Source of the DNA: DASYQD01 sp963846495
GTDB taxonomy: Bacteria > Acidobacteriota > Thermoanaerobaculia > Multivoradales > JAIOJS01
Direction of reading: 5' to 3'
Assembly: GCA_963846495.1 (NCBI GenBank)
Contig: CAWJWP010000033.1
Location: forward strand, 62,001 to 126,000
DNA: 64,000 nucleotides
Positions 17,091 through 26,368 of this stretch are shown here, piece by piece; the stretch's first letter is position 1; each line of letters begins with the position of its first letter. Both the position numbers and the translations under genes were made by a program. The notes beneath the pieces were generated by a model. It saw only the letters and a list, made by a program, of their open reading frames with translations, had not been told where the DNA came from and did not search any database.

Positions 17091-18658
17091 TCGGCCAGCT
17101 CGGCGAGAGAACGGTGCTGGAGCTCGCCTCGGCCAACCGTGTAGCGCAGCCGGCGCGACTCCGATCGGTGGCGACCTGGGTCGCACTGGCCATCGCCGTC
17201 GCGGCACTGGCAACCGTCGCCGTGCGTACCGGCGGTATCGAGTACGACGACGCGCATTACTTGGCGCGCGGCTTTTTCCACGCGCACCAAGTCGAGGCTC
17301 GCGGGCTGGCGCCGCTGCGACTGGCTTGGAGCTTGATGTTCGAGGCCCCGAAGCCGCCGCTCTACGTTGGCTGGTTGGCGCTCGGGGCTCTGGCGATGGG
17401 GAGCGATGCGCCGCACGCCGTCTTGCTCTGGGGAACTCTGGCACCGTGGTGCCTGCTGCTCGCCACGGCGGGAATCTGGGCAGCCCGGCGGGGCGCTGCG
17501 GCTGCCGGCGTCTATGCGATGGGCTTGCTTGCCGCCTCGACTCCACTGGTGACTGGGGCCGCGCGACCGCTCGTCGAGGTTTCGCTCGCCGCTTGCGTGG
17601 CGCTCGGTCTGTGGCTGGTCGACGAGCGAAGGCTCCGTTCCTCCCGACTGCTCGAGCTCGCTGCCGGGCTGGCGATCGGACTGGCCTTGCTGGTGAAGCT
17701 CACGGCGGTTCTGTTCCTGGCGTTGCCCGTTTTGTGGGTCATCCTCGCCATTCGCAAGCGTGAGGGCGCGGCCGCCGCGCTTCGCGCCGCCGTCTTGGTC
17801 GGCGCCGTTGCAGCACTGGTGGCCGGGCCCTGGTATGTCCGCAACGGAGGGGCGGCTCTGCAATTCGCGAGGTACGCTGCCACCTTTGCCCCCTGCGTGG
17901 ATACCGGAGCGACCTGGACGCGGCCCTTCCGCCTTCTCCTGGGCACCCTGGGGTGGGCAGGCATCGGCGCGCTGGGCACCGTGCTGTGGCTGGGTCGAGG
18001 CGCCGGCCGGAAGGTCGCCAGCGGACCTGGGGTGATCGCCCTGCTCTCGTCGATCACCGCCGGTGTCGTGGTCTCGATTCCCCCGGTCTTCGAGCCGCGC
18101 TATTTCGTTCCGGCCCTCGGGCCGATCTTCGTCTGGTCGGCGATCCGCGTCGCGGCCTGGGAGCGCAACACGAGCCCTACAGGCCGCACCGCGTCCCGTC
18201 TCGCGATCGTCGTACTCGCCGGCCTGGGTCTCGCCGGCAGTTTCCGCGCCACCCGCGCACCGGAGCCCTGGGGATTCGCCGGATTCCTGCGCCAGCGCGT
18301 CGAAGGTCGATCCCTGCCGCTCGTCGTCTGCATGCTCGGCAGCAGCCCGGACTGGAACCTGTTCCGGCTCGAGGCGGTCGTGGAGCGCGAGCGTTTGCAC
18401 CATCAGGTCGTGGTCGACTCACTGCTCCAGAGTGGCGCCTGGAATGGTGACGACGCCCGGGTGAAGAGCTGTGACGTCATCCTCGCGCTGGCGACGAGCG
18501 GCGTACCCGTGGAGGCCTCGCAGGCGCGAGCCAACACCGACCTTGCCATCGCGACGAGGCAGATTCTCGGCGATGGCAGGTGGACGCCGTGCGCGGCATG
18601 CCGAGGCCAGCTGGGGACGTCGGCTCCGGTGACCGTCTGGCAGAGAGCCAGCCGATGA
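17087..18658 (+). CDS. GT-C membrane glycosyltransferase-like protein (GT39/ArnT-like)
   Basis: Polytopic inner-membrane protein of 523 aa with about ten hydrophobic helices. The first periplasmic loop has GGIEYDDAHYLARGFF, the acidic Asp/Asp-His site of GT-C enzymes that use polyprenyl-phosphate sugars; FEAPKPPLYVGWLALGALAM follows, then helices to about residue 380. A soluble C-terminal part has LVVCMLGSSPDWNLFRLE. It could transfer a sugar to the growing glycan on the periplasmic side. ATG overlaps the previous stop. Family firm at fold level, function not. Confidence 0.75.
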   Translation: MIGQLGERTVLELASANRVAQPARLRSVATWVALAIAVAALATVAVRTGGIEYDDAHYLARGFFHAHQVEARGLAPLRLAWSLMFEAPKPPLYVGWLALGALAMGSDAPHAVLLWGTLAPWCLLLATAGIWAARRGAAAAGVYAMGLLAASTPLVTGAARPLVEVSLAACVALGLWLVDERRLRSSRLLELAAGLAIGLALLVKLTAVLFLALPVLWVILAIRKREGAAAALRAAVLVGAVAALVAGPWYVRNGGAALQFARYAATFAPCVDTGATWTRPFRLLLGTLGWAGIGALGTVLWLGRGAGRKVASGPGVIALLSSITAGVVVSIPPVFEPRYFVPALGPIFVWSAIRVAAWERNTSPTGRTASRLAIVVLAGLGLAGSFRATRAPEPWGFAGFLRQRVEGRSLPLVVCMLGSSPDWNLFRLEAVVERERLHHQVVVDSLLQSGAWNGDDARVKSCDVILALATSGVPVEASQARANTDLAIATRQILGDGRWTPCAACRGQLGTSAPVTVWQRASR

Positions 18659-19343
18659 GTGAGATCGCCGCCACGGAGAACGCCGAAGGAGCGCCGAAGG
18701 ACCAGCCGTTCTTCGGGCACGCTCGTCTCACCGTCGTCGAGCCGCGGCGCCGGTTTCAGTGGCTCGACTTTCGCGAGCTCTCCGCCTATCGCGAGCTCCC
18801 TTGGGTCCTGATCGGGCGCGATGTCAGGGTCCGCTACAAACAGACGATCCTCGGCGCCGGCTGGGCCATCTTCCGCCCCTTGCTGGCAGTGGGCATCTTC
18901 AGCGTCGTGTTCGGCAAGGTAGCGAAGATGCCCTCCGAAGGGGCGCCCCATCCGGTCTTCGCCATGGCCGGGGTGTTGCCGTGGACCTTCTTCTCCGCTG
19001 CCGTGTCGGGAGCCGCCGACTCGCTGGTTGGCTCGCAACATCTGGTGAGCAAGGTCTATTTCCCGCGTTTGATCATCCTGCCGCCGCCATCGGCGTCGCC
19101 CTCATCGACTTCGCGATCGGCTCGTGGTCCTCGCCGGGCTTGCTGCCTACTTATGGAACCGCCGCAGGCTCGGGCGTGATCTACCTGCCGCTGCTGATCG
19201 CGCTGCTGGTGGTCTCGACGCTCGGCGTCTCGACGCTGCTGGGGACCCGCGCTCCGGTCACCGTACTCGAGCGAACCTCCGCTCGACAAGGCCACGGCGG
19301 CGGCGCCGCGGCCGCCGCTGAGCAAGCCCTCGGGCAACCGTAA
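18655..19343 (+). pseudogene. ABC polysaccharide-export permease (Wzm-like), frameshifted and 3'-truncated
   Basis: The N-terminal 140 residues are a good Wzm-type permease: LTVVEPRRRFQWLDFRELSA, RDVRVRYKQTILGAGWAIF, GVLPWTFFSAAVSG, SKVYFPRLII. Near 19078 the frame changes (to AAIGVALIDFAIG), then again near 19120 and 19155 (VVLAGLAAY, YGTAAGSGVIYLPLLIALL). After STLLGT the expected 'RYRD' loop and last two helices are missing; an unrelated Pro/Ala-rich stretch runs to a TAA. The following intact permease starts on that stop. So this copy is very probably non-functional, unless the region is misassembled. Confidence 0.78.
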
Positions 19344-20209
19344 TGGCGCGCCAGGAGATCGCGCCCCAGGCCGCCGATTGGACGCTGGTCGTCGAGCCGC
19401 GTCACCGCTGGTGGGATCTTCGGCTCGCGGAGCTGTGGCGCGCGCGCGATCTCATCGCGCTGTTCGTACGCCGCGACTTCGTCGCCGTCTACAGCCAGAC
19501 AATCCTTGGGCCACTATGGTTCCTCCTGCAGCCCTTGCTGACCACTATCACCTTCACCTTCGTCTTCGGGCGTATCGCCAACCTACCGACTGACGGAGTG
19601 CCCGCCTTCCTGTTCTACATGTCGGGCACGGTGATCTGGAGCTACTTCGCAGCCTGTCTGACTAAGGCCGCTGGTACATTCACGCTCAACGCCGCCCTGT
19701 TCGGCAAGGTCTACTTCCCGCGCCTCGCAGTACCGATAGCGAGCCTCATCTCCAATCTCATCGCCTTCGGCATTCAGCTCGGCCTCTTCCTGGTGTTTCT
19801 TCTCTATTACGTCCTCGCCGGCCGAGTGCCGATGCCCGGTGGCCAGCTGTTGCTTCTGCCGTTCTTGGTCGTCATCATGGCGGGGCTCGGCCTGGGCTCG
19901 GGGATGATCGTCGCTGCCCTTACCACGCGCTATCGTGACCTCCAGCACCTCGTGGTGTTCGCCGTGCAGCTGCTCATGTACGCGACGCCGGTGATCTATC
20001 CGGTGTCGACCATTCCCCAGCGGTTCCGGCCGTTCATCCAGGCCAATCCGCTGACCGCCGTCGTGGAAGCGTTTCGCTTTGCGTTCCTGGGGACCGGGAC
20101 GGCGAGCCCGCGAGGGCTCTCGTACAGCTTCACCTTCATGATGGCGGTGCTCATCACCGGGGTGCTGCTCTCCAATCGAGCAGAGCGGACGGTCATGGAC
20201 GTTGTGTGA
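19343..20209 (+). CDS. wzm: ABC-2 type polysaccharide export permease (Wzm)
   Basis: Inner-membrane permease of the exporter that flips the finished, lipid-linked polysaccharide; 288 aa, the usual size. N-terminal amphipathic part WWDLRLAELWRARDLIALF, then VYSQTILGPLWFLLQPLL (helix 1), TGTVIWSYFAAC-like coupling region, FGKVYFPRLAVPIASLIS, the conserved TTRYRDLQHLVVFAVQLL and YATPVIYPVSTIPQRF, ending in two further helices. Six membrane segments. It follows the damaged paralogue by overlap and precedes the ATPase by 57 bases. Symbol given by family and context. Confidence 0.9.
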   Translation: MARQEIAPQAADWTLVVEPRHRWWDLRLAELWRARDLIALFVRRDFVAVYSQTILGPLWFLLQPLLTTITFTFVFGRIANLPTDGVPAFLFYMSGTVIWSYFAACLTKAAGTFTLNAALFGKVYFPRLAVPIASLISNLIAFGIQLGLFLVFLLYYVLAGRVPMPGGQLLLLPFLVVIMAGLGLGSGMIVAALTTRYRDLQHLVVFAVQLLMYATPVIYPVSTIPQRFRPFIQANPLTAVVEAFRFAFLGTGTASPRGLSYSFTFMMAVLITGVLLSNRAERTVMDVV

Positions 20210-20266
20210 GCACCAGTCGATCGGCATCCAGGATCCCGCGCCGGCTCCCCTTGTCGACTTCCGGCC

Positions 20267-21577
20267 ATGCCTGAGCTAGCCATCTCCGTCGAGCGGCTGT
20301 CGAAGCAGTACCAGCTCGGCGCGATCGGCGCCGACACGTTGAGAGGTGATGTCGCCCGCTGGTTCGCCCGCTGGCGCGGCCGTCCCGATCCGCTACAACG
20401 GGTCGACGGCGCGCCCTCGTCGCCTCGTCGGCCCGATCGCATCTGGGCCCTCAAGGACGTCACCTTTCAAGTGCGGCCTGGAGAGGTGGTCGGCGTCATC
20501 GGGAACAACGGCGCTGGAAAGAGCACCTTGCTCAAGATCATGTCGCGGATCACCGCCCCGACCTCTGGCGTGGTGCGACTGCGGGGGCGGATCGGATCGC
20601 TGCTGGAAGTGGGGACGGGCTTTCACCCGGAGCTCTCCGGCCGCGAGAACGTTTTTCTCAACGGCGCCATCCTGGGAATGCGCAAGGCCGAGATTGCGCG
20701 GAAGTTCGACGAGATCGTCGCCTTTTCCGGCGTCGAGAGCCACATCGACACGCCGGTGAAGCGCTATAGCAGCGGCATGCACGTCCGCCTGGCCTTCGCC
20801 GTCGCCGCCCATCTGGAAACGGAGATTCTCCTCGTCGACGAAGTTCTCGCCGTCGGCGACGCCGAGTTTCAGAAGAAGTGCCTGGGCAAGATGGGCGAAG
20901 TGACTCGCGAAGGACGCAGCGTCCTGCTGGTGAGCCACAACATGCAGGCCGTCTCGACCATCGCCGAGCGTTGCATCTTGCTGCGCGGCGGAGAGCTCGC
21001 CGCCGACGGGCCGCGGGACCAAGTCATACATGACTACCTGTCGGCGAAAGCGCTCAACGAGCTGGAGTACGCGCGCGAGCCTTCAGCTGACGCTCCTCGG
21101 ATAACCTCGATAAGGATTCTTACCACCGCGCCGGGGAACATCCAGCATAACCGGCGGCCGATGTCGGTAGTCTTTAGGATTGCCACTCCGAGAGCCCTGG
21201 CAGGCTCGGTGGTATCTTTCCAAGTCGTCGACGCCGTCGACCGCCCCATCGCTCATCTCTGGACCTTCGACTCGCAACTCCCGATGCTGCGCCAGCCCGG
21301 CATCCACGAGCTGACCTGCACCATTCCCGACGTTCGTCTCTATCAAGGCCGCTACGCGCTCAAAGTGAACTTCCACGAGAGGAGTGGCAGCATCCCGATC
21401 GAGATTCTGAATGGCGTTTGCCCGTTCGAGGTCGTCATGTACGGACAGGAGCGGGATTACGTGTGGGAGTCCATGGCCTGTACGTACATCGAGAGTGGCA
21501 GCTGGGAAGTGGTCGCTCTCGATCCCGGCGAGCTGGCGACCCATCACGACCTCGATACGGCAGCGCCTATCCGCTGA
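20267..21577 (+). CDS. wzt: ABC exporter ATPase with C-terminal carbohydrate-binding domain (Wzt)
   Basis: ATPase partner of the Wzm permease, 436 aa. Residues 1-245: Walker A VIGNNGAGKST (about residue 80), LLEVGTGFHPELSGRENV, signature YSSGMHVRLAFA, Walker B ILLVDEVLAVGD, switch His SHNM. Residues about 265-420 form an added beta-rich domain (SVVFRIATPR, VVSFQVVDAVDRPIAHLW, GRYALKVNFHERSG) matching the Wzt C-terminal domain that recognises the chain end. Exporters with this domain usually move a terminally modified polymer, which agrees with the methyltransferase next door. Confidence 0.93.
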   Translation: MPELAISVERLSKQYQLGAIGADTLRGDVARWFARWRGRPDPLQRVDGAPSSPRRPDRIWALKDVTFQVRPGEVVGVIGNNGAGKSTLLKIMSRITAPTSGVVRLRGRIGSLLEVGTGFHPELSGRENVFLNGAILGMRKAEIARKFDEIVAFSGVESHIDTPVKRYSSGMHVRLAFAVAAHLETEILLVDEVLAVGDAEFQKKCLGKMGEVTREGRSVLLVSHNMQAVSTIAERCILLRGGELAADGPRDQVIHDYLSAKALNELEYAREPSADAPRITSIRILTTAPGNIQHNRRPMSVVFRIATPRALAGSVVSFQVVDAVDRPIAHLWTFDSQLPMLRQPGIHELTCTIPDVRLYQGRYALKVNFHERSGSIPIEILNGVCPFEVVMYGQERDYVWESMACTYIESGSWEVVALDPGELATHHDLDTAAPIR

Positions 21578-21651
21578 GGCCTGGAGATGCCGATGGCGAG
21601 ACACTCAGGTCATGGGTTCGCGGCGCCGCGACGACCATCGGGAGCATCGCG

Positions 21652-22479
21652 GTGCGCAACTTGCTGAGAGGCGTTGCCCGGGACCTCCTCCACCGCCGCG
21701 GAGGCGATGGTCGGAGCGCCGCCGACCGTGCGGGTGAGCGATGTCGGGACGAGCTGCGGCGTTTGCGGTCGGTGCCGCGCCACCTCGCGAGCTCGACGGA
21801 CGTGTTCGGCCCGCCGTTCGCCCTCGTCGATTCTCTCTCGTTCGTGGAGATGTACGAAGAGATCTTCGAGCGCCAAATCTACCGCTTCATCGCCGATTCC
21901 GAGTCGCCCTTCATCATCGATTGCGGCGCCAACATCGGCGTGAGCGTTCTCTACCTCAAGCGGCTCTACCCCCAAAGCAGGCTTCTCGCTTTCGAGCCCG
22001 ACCCGGGCCTCTTCGGCGTCCTGCAACAGAACACGGGCACCATGGGGCTGTGCGGCGTCACGCTGGTCGACAGAGCGGTTTGGGATTCGGAAAGCACCGT
22101 TGATTTCTATACCGAGGACTCCTACGCCGGGACGATGGCCCATCGGCAGCCTGGAAAGGCTCCCATCGCGGTGCGAACGGTGCGACTGAAGGACTGCCTG
22201 GACCAACGGGTCGACTTCTTGAAGCTCGACATCGAAGGCAGCGAGACCGCCGTCCTCTCGGACTGCGCCGATCGCCTGGATCGAGTCGAGAACCTCTTCG
22301 TCGAGTACCACTCTTTCGCCGACCGTCCTCAGACCCTGTCGACCCTCGTGAGCATTCTCCAGGGTGCCGGCTTTCGACTGCACGTACAGTCTCCATCGCC
22401 GTCTCCGCAGCCCTTCGTGCTTCGTGAGTGTCACTACGATATGGACCTGCAGTTGAACGTCTTCGCGTTTCGACGGTGA
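21652..22479 (+). CDS. FkbM-family SAM-dependent methyltransferase
   Basis: About 275 aa; GTG 21652 is the most likely start (the open frame runs into the upstream gene but has no ATG). Motif I is FIIDCGANIGVSVLYLKRL, then LLAFEPDPGLFGVLQQN, VDRAVWDSESTVDFY and the FkbM block VDFLKLDIEGSETAVL. FVEYHSFADRPQTLSTLVS and a C-terminal beta strand DLQLNVFAF close the domain, as is usual. It stands directly behind wzt, so a role in capping or decorating the exported chain is a reasonable inference. Confidence 0.88.
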   Translation: MRNLLRGVARDLLHRRGGDGRSAADRAGERCRDELRRLRSVPRHLASSTDVFGPPFALVDSLSFVEMYEEIFERQIYRFIADSESPFIIDCGANIGVSVLYLKRLYPQSRLLAFEPDPGLFGVLQQNTGTMGLCGVTLVDRAVWDSESTVDFYTEDSYAGTMAHRQPGKAPIAVRTVRLKDCLDQRVDFLKLDIEGSETAVLSDCADRLDRVENLFVEYHSFADRPQTLSTLVSILQGAGFRLHVQSPSPSPQPFVLRECHYDMDLQLNVFAFRR

Positions 22480-23369
22480 GCGATTCGACCATGCCCGACC
22501 CCGCGCTCACTGTCGTGATCCCGTGCTTCAACTTGGGCCAGTTCCTCCCCGCAGCGGTGGGGAGCGTGCTGGAGATGGGACGTCCTGATGTCGAGATTCT
22601 TGTCGTCGACGATGGATCGACCGAGGCGGCCACCATCGAGGCCTTGGCGCGGGTCGAGCGCCAAGGCATCTCCGTTCTACGTCAGCAGAACGGAGGGTTG
22701 GCTGCCGCGCGCAACACCGGGATCACGGCGGCACGCTCCCGCATCGTAGTCCCGCTCGACGCCGACAATCGCCTCCGCGCGGGGTGCGTGGAGCACGCGC
22801 TGCGGGTGTTCCAGGAGCTGCCGCGCGTCGGCGTAGTGTACGGAGATGCCGAGTACATCGGTGAACGAAGGGGCCGTTGGGTGGTCGGGCCTTTCGACCT
22901 CTATCGGCTGCTGACTTGGAACTTCATCGACGCTTGTGCGGCGTTCCGCAAGGAGGTGTGGGAGGGGAACGGCGGCTTCGACGCTGGCATGCCGGTGATG
23001 GGCCTCGAGGACTGGGACTTCTGGCTGGGCGCTTACTTCAACGGCTGGGAGTTCTCGTATGTGCCCGAGATCTTCTTCGAATACCGCGTGCGCGCGGGAT
23101 CGATGATCGCCAGCACGTTCGACCACTCCCTGCCGGTCATCGAGTACGTGTCGCGCAAGCACGGCCCCCTCTACCGCAACGTATGTCTGCAGCTGGTAGA
23201 GCAGCGCCGAGCGCTGCTCCAGGAGTGCGGCTCCGTCCGCGGTCTACTCCGCCTGCTGACCCGAGAGATTGGCCGGCGGCTGCGTCCTGCGTACTTCCGG
23301 GCCCGGAGAGCATCGTCTCGAACGGCTGCCGAGAGTTCGCTCGCGCTAGCTACACTGCCGCGGCGATGA
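22476..23369 (+). CDS. Glycosyltransferase family 2
   Basis: GT-A transferase, 297 aa from GTG 22476 (GTGA overlap); ATG 22491 is the alternative. Motifs: LTVVIPCFNLGQFLPAAVGS, ILVVDDGSTEAATIEALARV, GGLAAARNTGITAARSRI with the metal site PLDADNRL (about residue 92), and MPVMGLEDWDFWLGAYFNGW, the ED-x-D catalytic region. Followed by a 228-base gap without a convincing gene, the longest within this plus-strand block. Confidence 0.88.
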   Translation: MSDSTMPDPALTVVIPCFNLGQFLPAAVGSVLEMGRPDVEILVVDDGSTEAATIEALARVERQGISVLRQQNGGLAAARNTGITAARSRIVVPLDADNRLRAGCVEHALRVFQELPRVGVVYGDAEYIGERRGRWVVGPFDLYRLLTWNFIDACAAFRKEVWEGNGGFDAGMPVMGLEDWDFWLGAYFNGWEFSYVPEIFFEYRVRAGSMIASTFDHSLPVIEYVSRKHGPLYRNVCLQLVEQRRALLQECGSVRGLLRLLTREIGRRLRPAYFRARRASSRTAAESSLALATLPRR

Positions 23370-23597
23370 CCGCGTGAGACCCGTCGACCCTCGTAGCGCG
23401 GCGCGGCCGCGAGTTGCCGCATTTCCGAGGCAGGACGAAGTTCAGGAGCGCTGGACCGCTGCCGGCGAGGCCTTCAATCCGAGAGACGGTGGGAATCTCC
23501 TGCCAGGGCAAGCGAATTCAGGACGGAACACCGTGATCCCAGCGCGCGGCGAGCACTTGCCGATGCGGGGGGCTCTCCTGCAAGCGGCTCCCACATC

Positions 23598-24548
23598 ATG
23601 CCGCCGGTCGTCAGCGTCGTCGTAACCACCTACCAGCACGAGCGGTGGATCGAGGACGCGCTGCGCTCCATCCTGGCGCAGAACCTCGACTTCGACATCG
23701 AGGTGTTGGTGGGCGTCGACTGCTCGCTGGACCGGACGCGGGAGATCGTCGAGGGCTGGGAACGCCGGGCGGCGGACAAGCTCCGCGGCATCTACCACTC
23801 CCAGCGGGTCGGGCTGTTGCGGAACTTCGTCACCACCCTCTCGGCGGCCAAGGGACAGTACGTGGCGCTGCTCGAAGGGGACGACTACTGGTGCGCGCCC
23901 GAAAAGCTGCACCGGCAGCTCGCCGAGCTGGCGGGCAGAGACCATCTCTCCCTCTGCGGGCACCGAGTGGAGCAGCTGACGACGGAAGGCGAGAAGCGAC
24001 AGCCGATCCCCCAGCTGCCGTTCGCTCCCATCAACGCGCCCGAGACCTTCGTCGCCCGCGACTGCGACCTTCACACCTCAAGCCTGTTCTTCCGGCACAG
24101 TCTCAGCGACGGCGCGGTAGGCGCGCTGCTGGACGAGCGGGCGCGGGTGTACGACCTCCCGCTGAAAGTCATGCTCGCCGGGAAGGGAAGCGTCGCCTAT
24201 CTGGCCGCAACGATGTCGGTGTTCCGGCGCGTCCCGGGCTCGGCGTCGGCGGACCTCTATGCCAACTTTCCAGACTGGCGCCGAGCGATCGTGAGAGGCC
24301 TCGAGAATGCGCGGCCGTTCGTCGCCGGGCGCGTGCAGGGCGCTCTCGACCGCAAGCTTGCCGAGCTGTGCTGGGACGGGGCGGTGGAGGCTGGGCGACC
24401 CGCGCTCGAACGCGGCGCCTACGCGGCCCGCGCCCTGCTCCGCGCCCCCGCTCACGTCGCCCGCAAGTCCGCGGAGAAGTGTTATTCGCGGCTGCCCAAG
24501 TGGCAGCAGCGGCTCCTTCGCGGCCGCCAGGGCAGGCCGCTGGAATGA
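23598..24548 (+). CDS. Glycosyltransferase family 2
   Basis: GT-A transferase, 316 aa. VVSVVVTTYQHERWIEDALR, FDIEVLVGVDCSLDRTREIV and YVALLEGDDYWCAPEKL (EGDDYW is the hallmark of this GT2 branch). The middle holds the acceptor region around YDLPLKVMLAGKGSVAYL. The C-terminal 90 residues are basic and helical. ATG follows a 228-base gap; its stop overlaps the intact carbamoyltransferase by 4 bases. Specificity unknown. Confidence 0.88.
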   Translation: MPPVVSVVVTTYQHERWIEDALRSILAQNLDFDIEVLVGVDCSLDRTREIVEGWERRAADKLRGIYHSQRVGLLRNFVTTLSAAKGQYVALLEGDDYWCAPEKLHRQLAELAGRDHLSLCGHRVEQLTTEGEKRQPIPQLPFAPINAPETFVARDCDLHTSSLFFRHSLSDGAVGALLDERARVYDLPLKVMLAGKGSVAYLAATMSVFRRVPGSASADLYANFPDWRRAIVRGLENARPFVAGRVQGALDRKLAELCWDGAVEAGRPALERGAYAARALLRAPAHVARKSAEKCYSRLPKWQQRLLRGRQGRPLE

Positions 24549-26368
24549 TGGCTGCCGTCGAGCGAGGAGCGGCGAGGCCGGCTTCGATGCAACGTCGCGA
24601 GGTCACCCTCGGCATCGGCGGCTTTCTCGGCCACGACGCGAACGCCGCGTTGGTGGTGGACGGCCGGATCGTCGCCGCGGCGCAGGAGGAGCGCTACTCG
24701 CGCCGCAAACACGACGGCGGCTTTCCGTATCGCGCCATCGCCGACTGTCTGTCGCTCGGCGGGCTGTCGGCCGCCGACGTGACGACCGTGGTCTTCGCGG
24801 AAAAACATCTGCAATCACGGTTCTTCGACAACACCGGCCGCAACTCCTCGCGGCTGAGCTTGGCCCTCGCCCGAGTGCTGCCCAGGCGCTGGGAGGCCGA
24901 CTACCTGGCGCCGGCGCGCACCCTCTTCCCGCAGGCCGCGATCCGCTCGGCGTGGCATCACCTCGCCCATGTCGCCGGTGCCTTTTACACCTCGAGCTGC
25001 GAATCGGCGGCATTCCTCTGCATCGACGGCAAGGGCGAGGACTACAACGCCAGCATCGGCCGCATCGACGGCAAGCGCACCGAGATGCTCGCCGAGCTGC
25101 CCTGGGAGCCCGGCCTCGGCCTCTTCTACACGCTGGTGACCCACTATCTGGGCTTCCCCACCTTCGGCTCCGAGTACAAGGTGATGGGGCTGGCGCCGTA
25201 TGGGACGCCACGCCATGCCGGCCGGCTGCGCTCCATCCTGGCGACCGACGATCGCGGCGCGGTGCGCCTGCTCGCCCCGGTGCGATTTGCCGCGCCAAGC
25301 ATGGTTGCCGGCATCGCCGTCGTCGAGCGCGCCCTCGGCGTGCCGCGGCGCCGCGCCGGCGATTCGCTCGGCCAGGAGCACGCCGACGTCGCCGCCTCCT
25401 TACAGCAGATCTTCGAAGAGGAGGTCTTCAAGCAGGCGGCCTACGCGCGCTCGCTCACCGGCGAGAAGGAGCTCCTGTTCACCGGTGGCTGCGCGCAGAA
25501 CTGCGTTGCGGCCGGGAAGCTGCGGGCCGCCGGCCTCTACGACGAGGTCCACAACTCACCGGTCGCCGGCGACATGGGATCGGGACTGGGGGCGGCGCTG
25601 CTCCACCAACAGGCGGCCGGTCTGCTCGACGGCGTCAAGGTCGACCCCCGGGGCTACTACCTGGGATCCGAGCCAGGGGAGCCGCCCGCCGCCGCTGCCG
25701 TCTTCGAGATGGCGGCGAACGGAGATCTGTTCGCCCACGTCGCGGCCGAGCTCGCGGCGGGGAAGATCGTCGCCTGGTGCAGTGATCGCATGGAGCTCGG
25801 CGCGCGGGCGCTCGGCGCCCGCTCGATCCTCGCCGACGCCCGTCAGCCGAACATGCAGTCGCGCCTCAATCAGGCGGTGAAGTTCCGCGAGAGCTTCCGA
25901 CCGTTCGCCCCCGTCGTCCTAGAGGAAAACGTCGGGGACTGGTTCGACACCTCGCGGCCCAGCCGCTACATGCAGTTCGTCGCCAACCTGCGCGCCGATC
26001 GGCGCCATCCGGCCGCGGCGGAGAACGGCGGCATGCGCGAGCGCCTCGATGCCGCGCGCAGCGAGATCGCGAGCGTCGTGCACGTCGACTACTCGGCCCG
26101 CCTGCAGACCGTGGAACGGCGCACCCACCCCGGGCTCCACTCCCTGCTCACCGCGTTCAACCAGCTAACCGGGGTGCCGATCCTCATCAACACCAGCTTC
26201 AACGTCGCCGGCCAACCGATCGTGCGCACCGCCGTCGAGGCGTGGGAGTGCTTCGTGCACACCGACATCGACCTGCTGGTCGTCGGTGAACGGATCTTCC
26301 GCAACCCGGGGCAGCTGACTCGCGACGATAAGATCGCATGGGCACACGGCTTTACCGCCTACTCCTAG
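24545..26368 (+). CDS. NodU/CmcH-type carbamoyltransferase, intact
   Basis: 607 aa, full length for the family. The N-terminal Kae1-like carbamoyl-transfer domain has LGIGGFLGHDANAALVVDGR, QEERYSRRKHDGGFP, AWHHLAHVAGAFY (metal/ATP site His pair, about residue 138), CIDGKGEDYNA, YKVMGLAPYGTP and LLFTGGCAQNCVAAG. The C-terminal YrdC-like part has ELGARALGARSILADAR, FRESFRPFAPVVLEE and INTSFNVAGQPIVRT. It uses carbamoyl phosphate to put carbamoyl on a hydroxyl, here probably of a sugar. ATG 24545 overlaps the GT2 stop. It differs clearly from the frameshifted copy at 12861, so it is a separate paralogue. Confidence 0.93.
   Translation: MMAAVERGAARPASMQRREVTLGIGGFLGHDANAALVVDGRIVAAAQEERYSRRKHDGGFPYRAIADCLSLGGLSAADVTTVVFAEKHLQSRFFDNTGRNSSRLSLALARVLPRRWEADYLAPARTLFPQAAIRSAWHHLAHVAGAFYTSSCESAAFLCIDGKGEDYNASIGRIDGKRTEMLAELPWEPGLGLFYTLVTHYLGFPTFGSEYKVMGLAPYGTPRHAGRLRSILATDDRGAVRLLAPVRFAAPSMVAGIAVVERALGVPRRRAGDSLGQEHADVAASLQQIFEEEVFKQAAYARSLTGEKELLFTGGCAQNCVAAGKLRAAGLYDEVHNSPVAGDMGSGLGAALLHQQAAGLLDGVKVDPRGYYLGSEPGEPPAAAAVFEMAANGDLFAHVAAELAAGKIVAWCSDRMELGARALGARSILADARQPNMQSRLNQAVKFRESFRPFAPVVLEENVGDWFDTSRPSRYMQFVANLRADRRHPAAAENGGMRERLDAARSEIASVVHVDYSARLQTVERRTHPGLHSLLTAFNQLTGVPILINTSFNVAGQPIVRTAVEAWECFVHTDIDLLVVGERIFRNPGQLTRDDKIAWAHGFTAYS

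Noticed and set aside
17057..18403. Long antisense frame opposite the GT-C gene
   Set aside because: Shadow of GC-rich coding sequence, no start signal or motif.
23370..23597. Possible small gene (GTG 23374) between two GT2 genes
   Set aside because: Its end overlaps the next gene, there is no ribosome-binding site, and the composition is non-coding-like.
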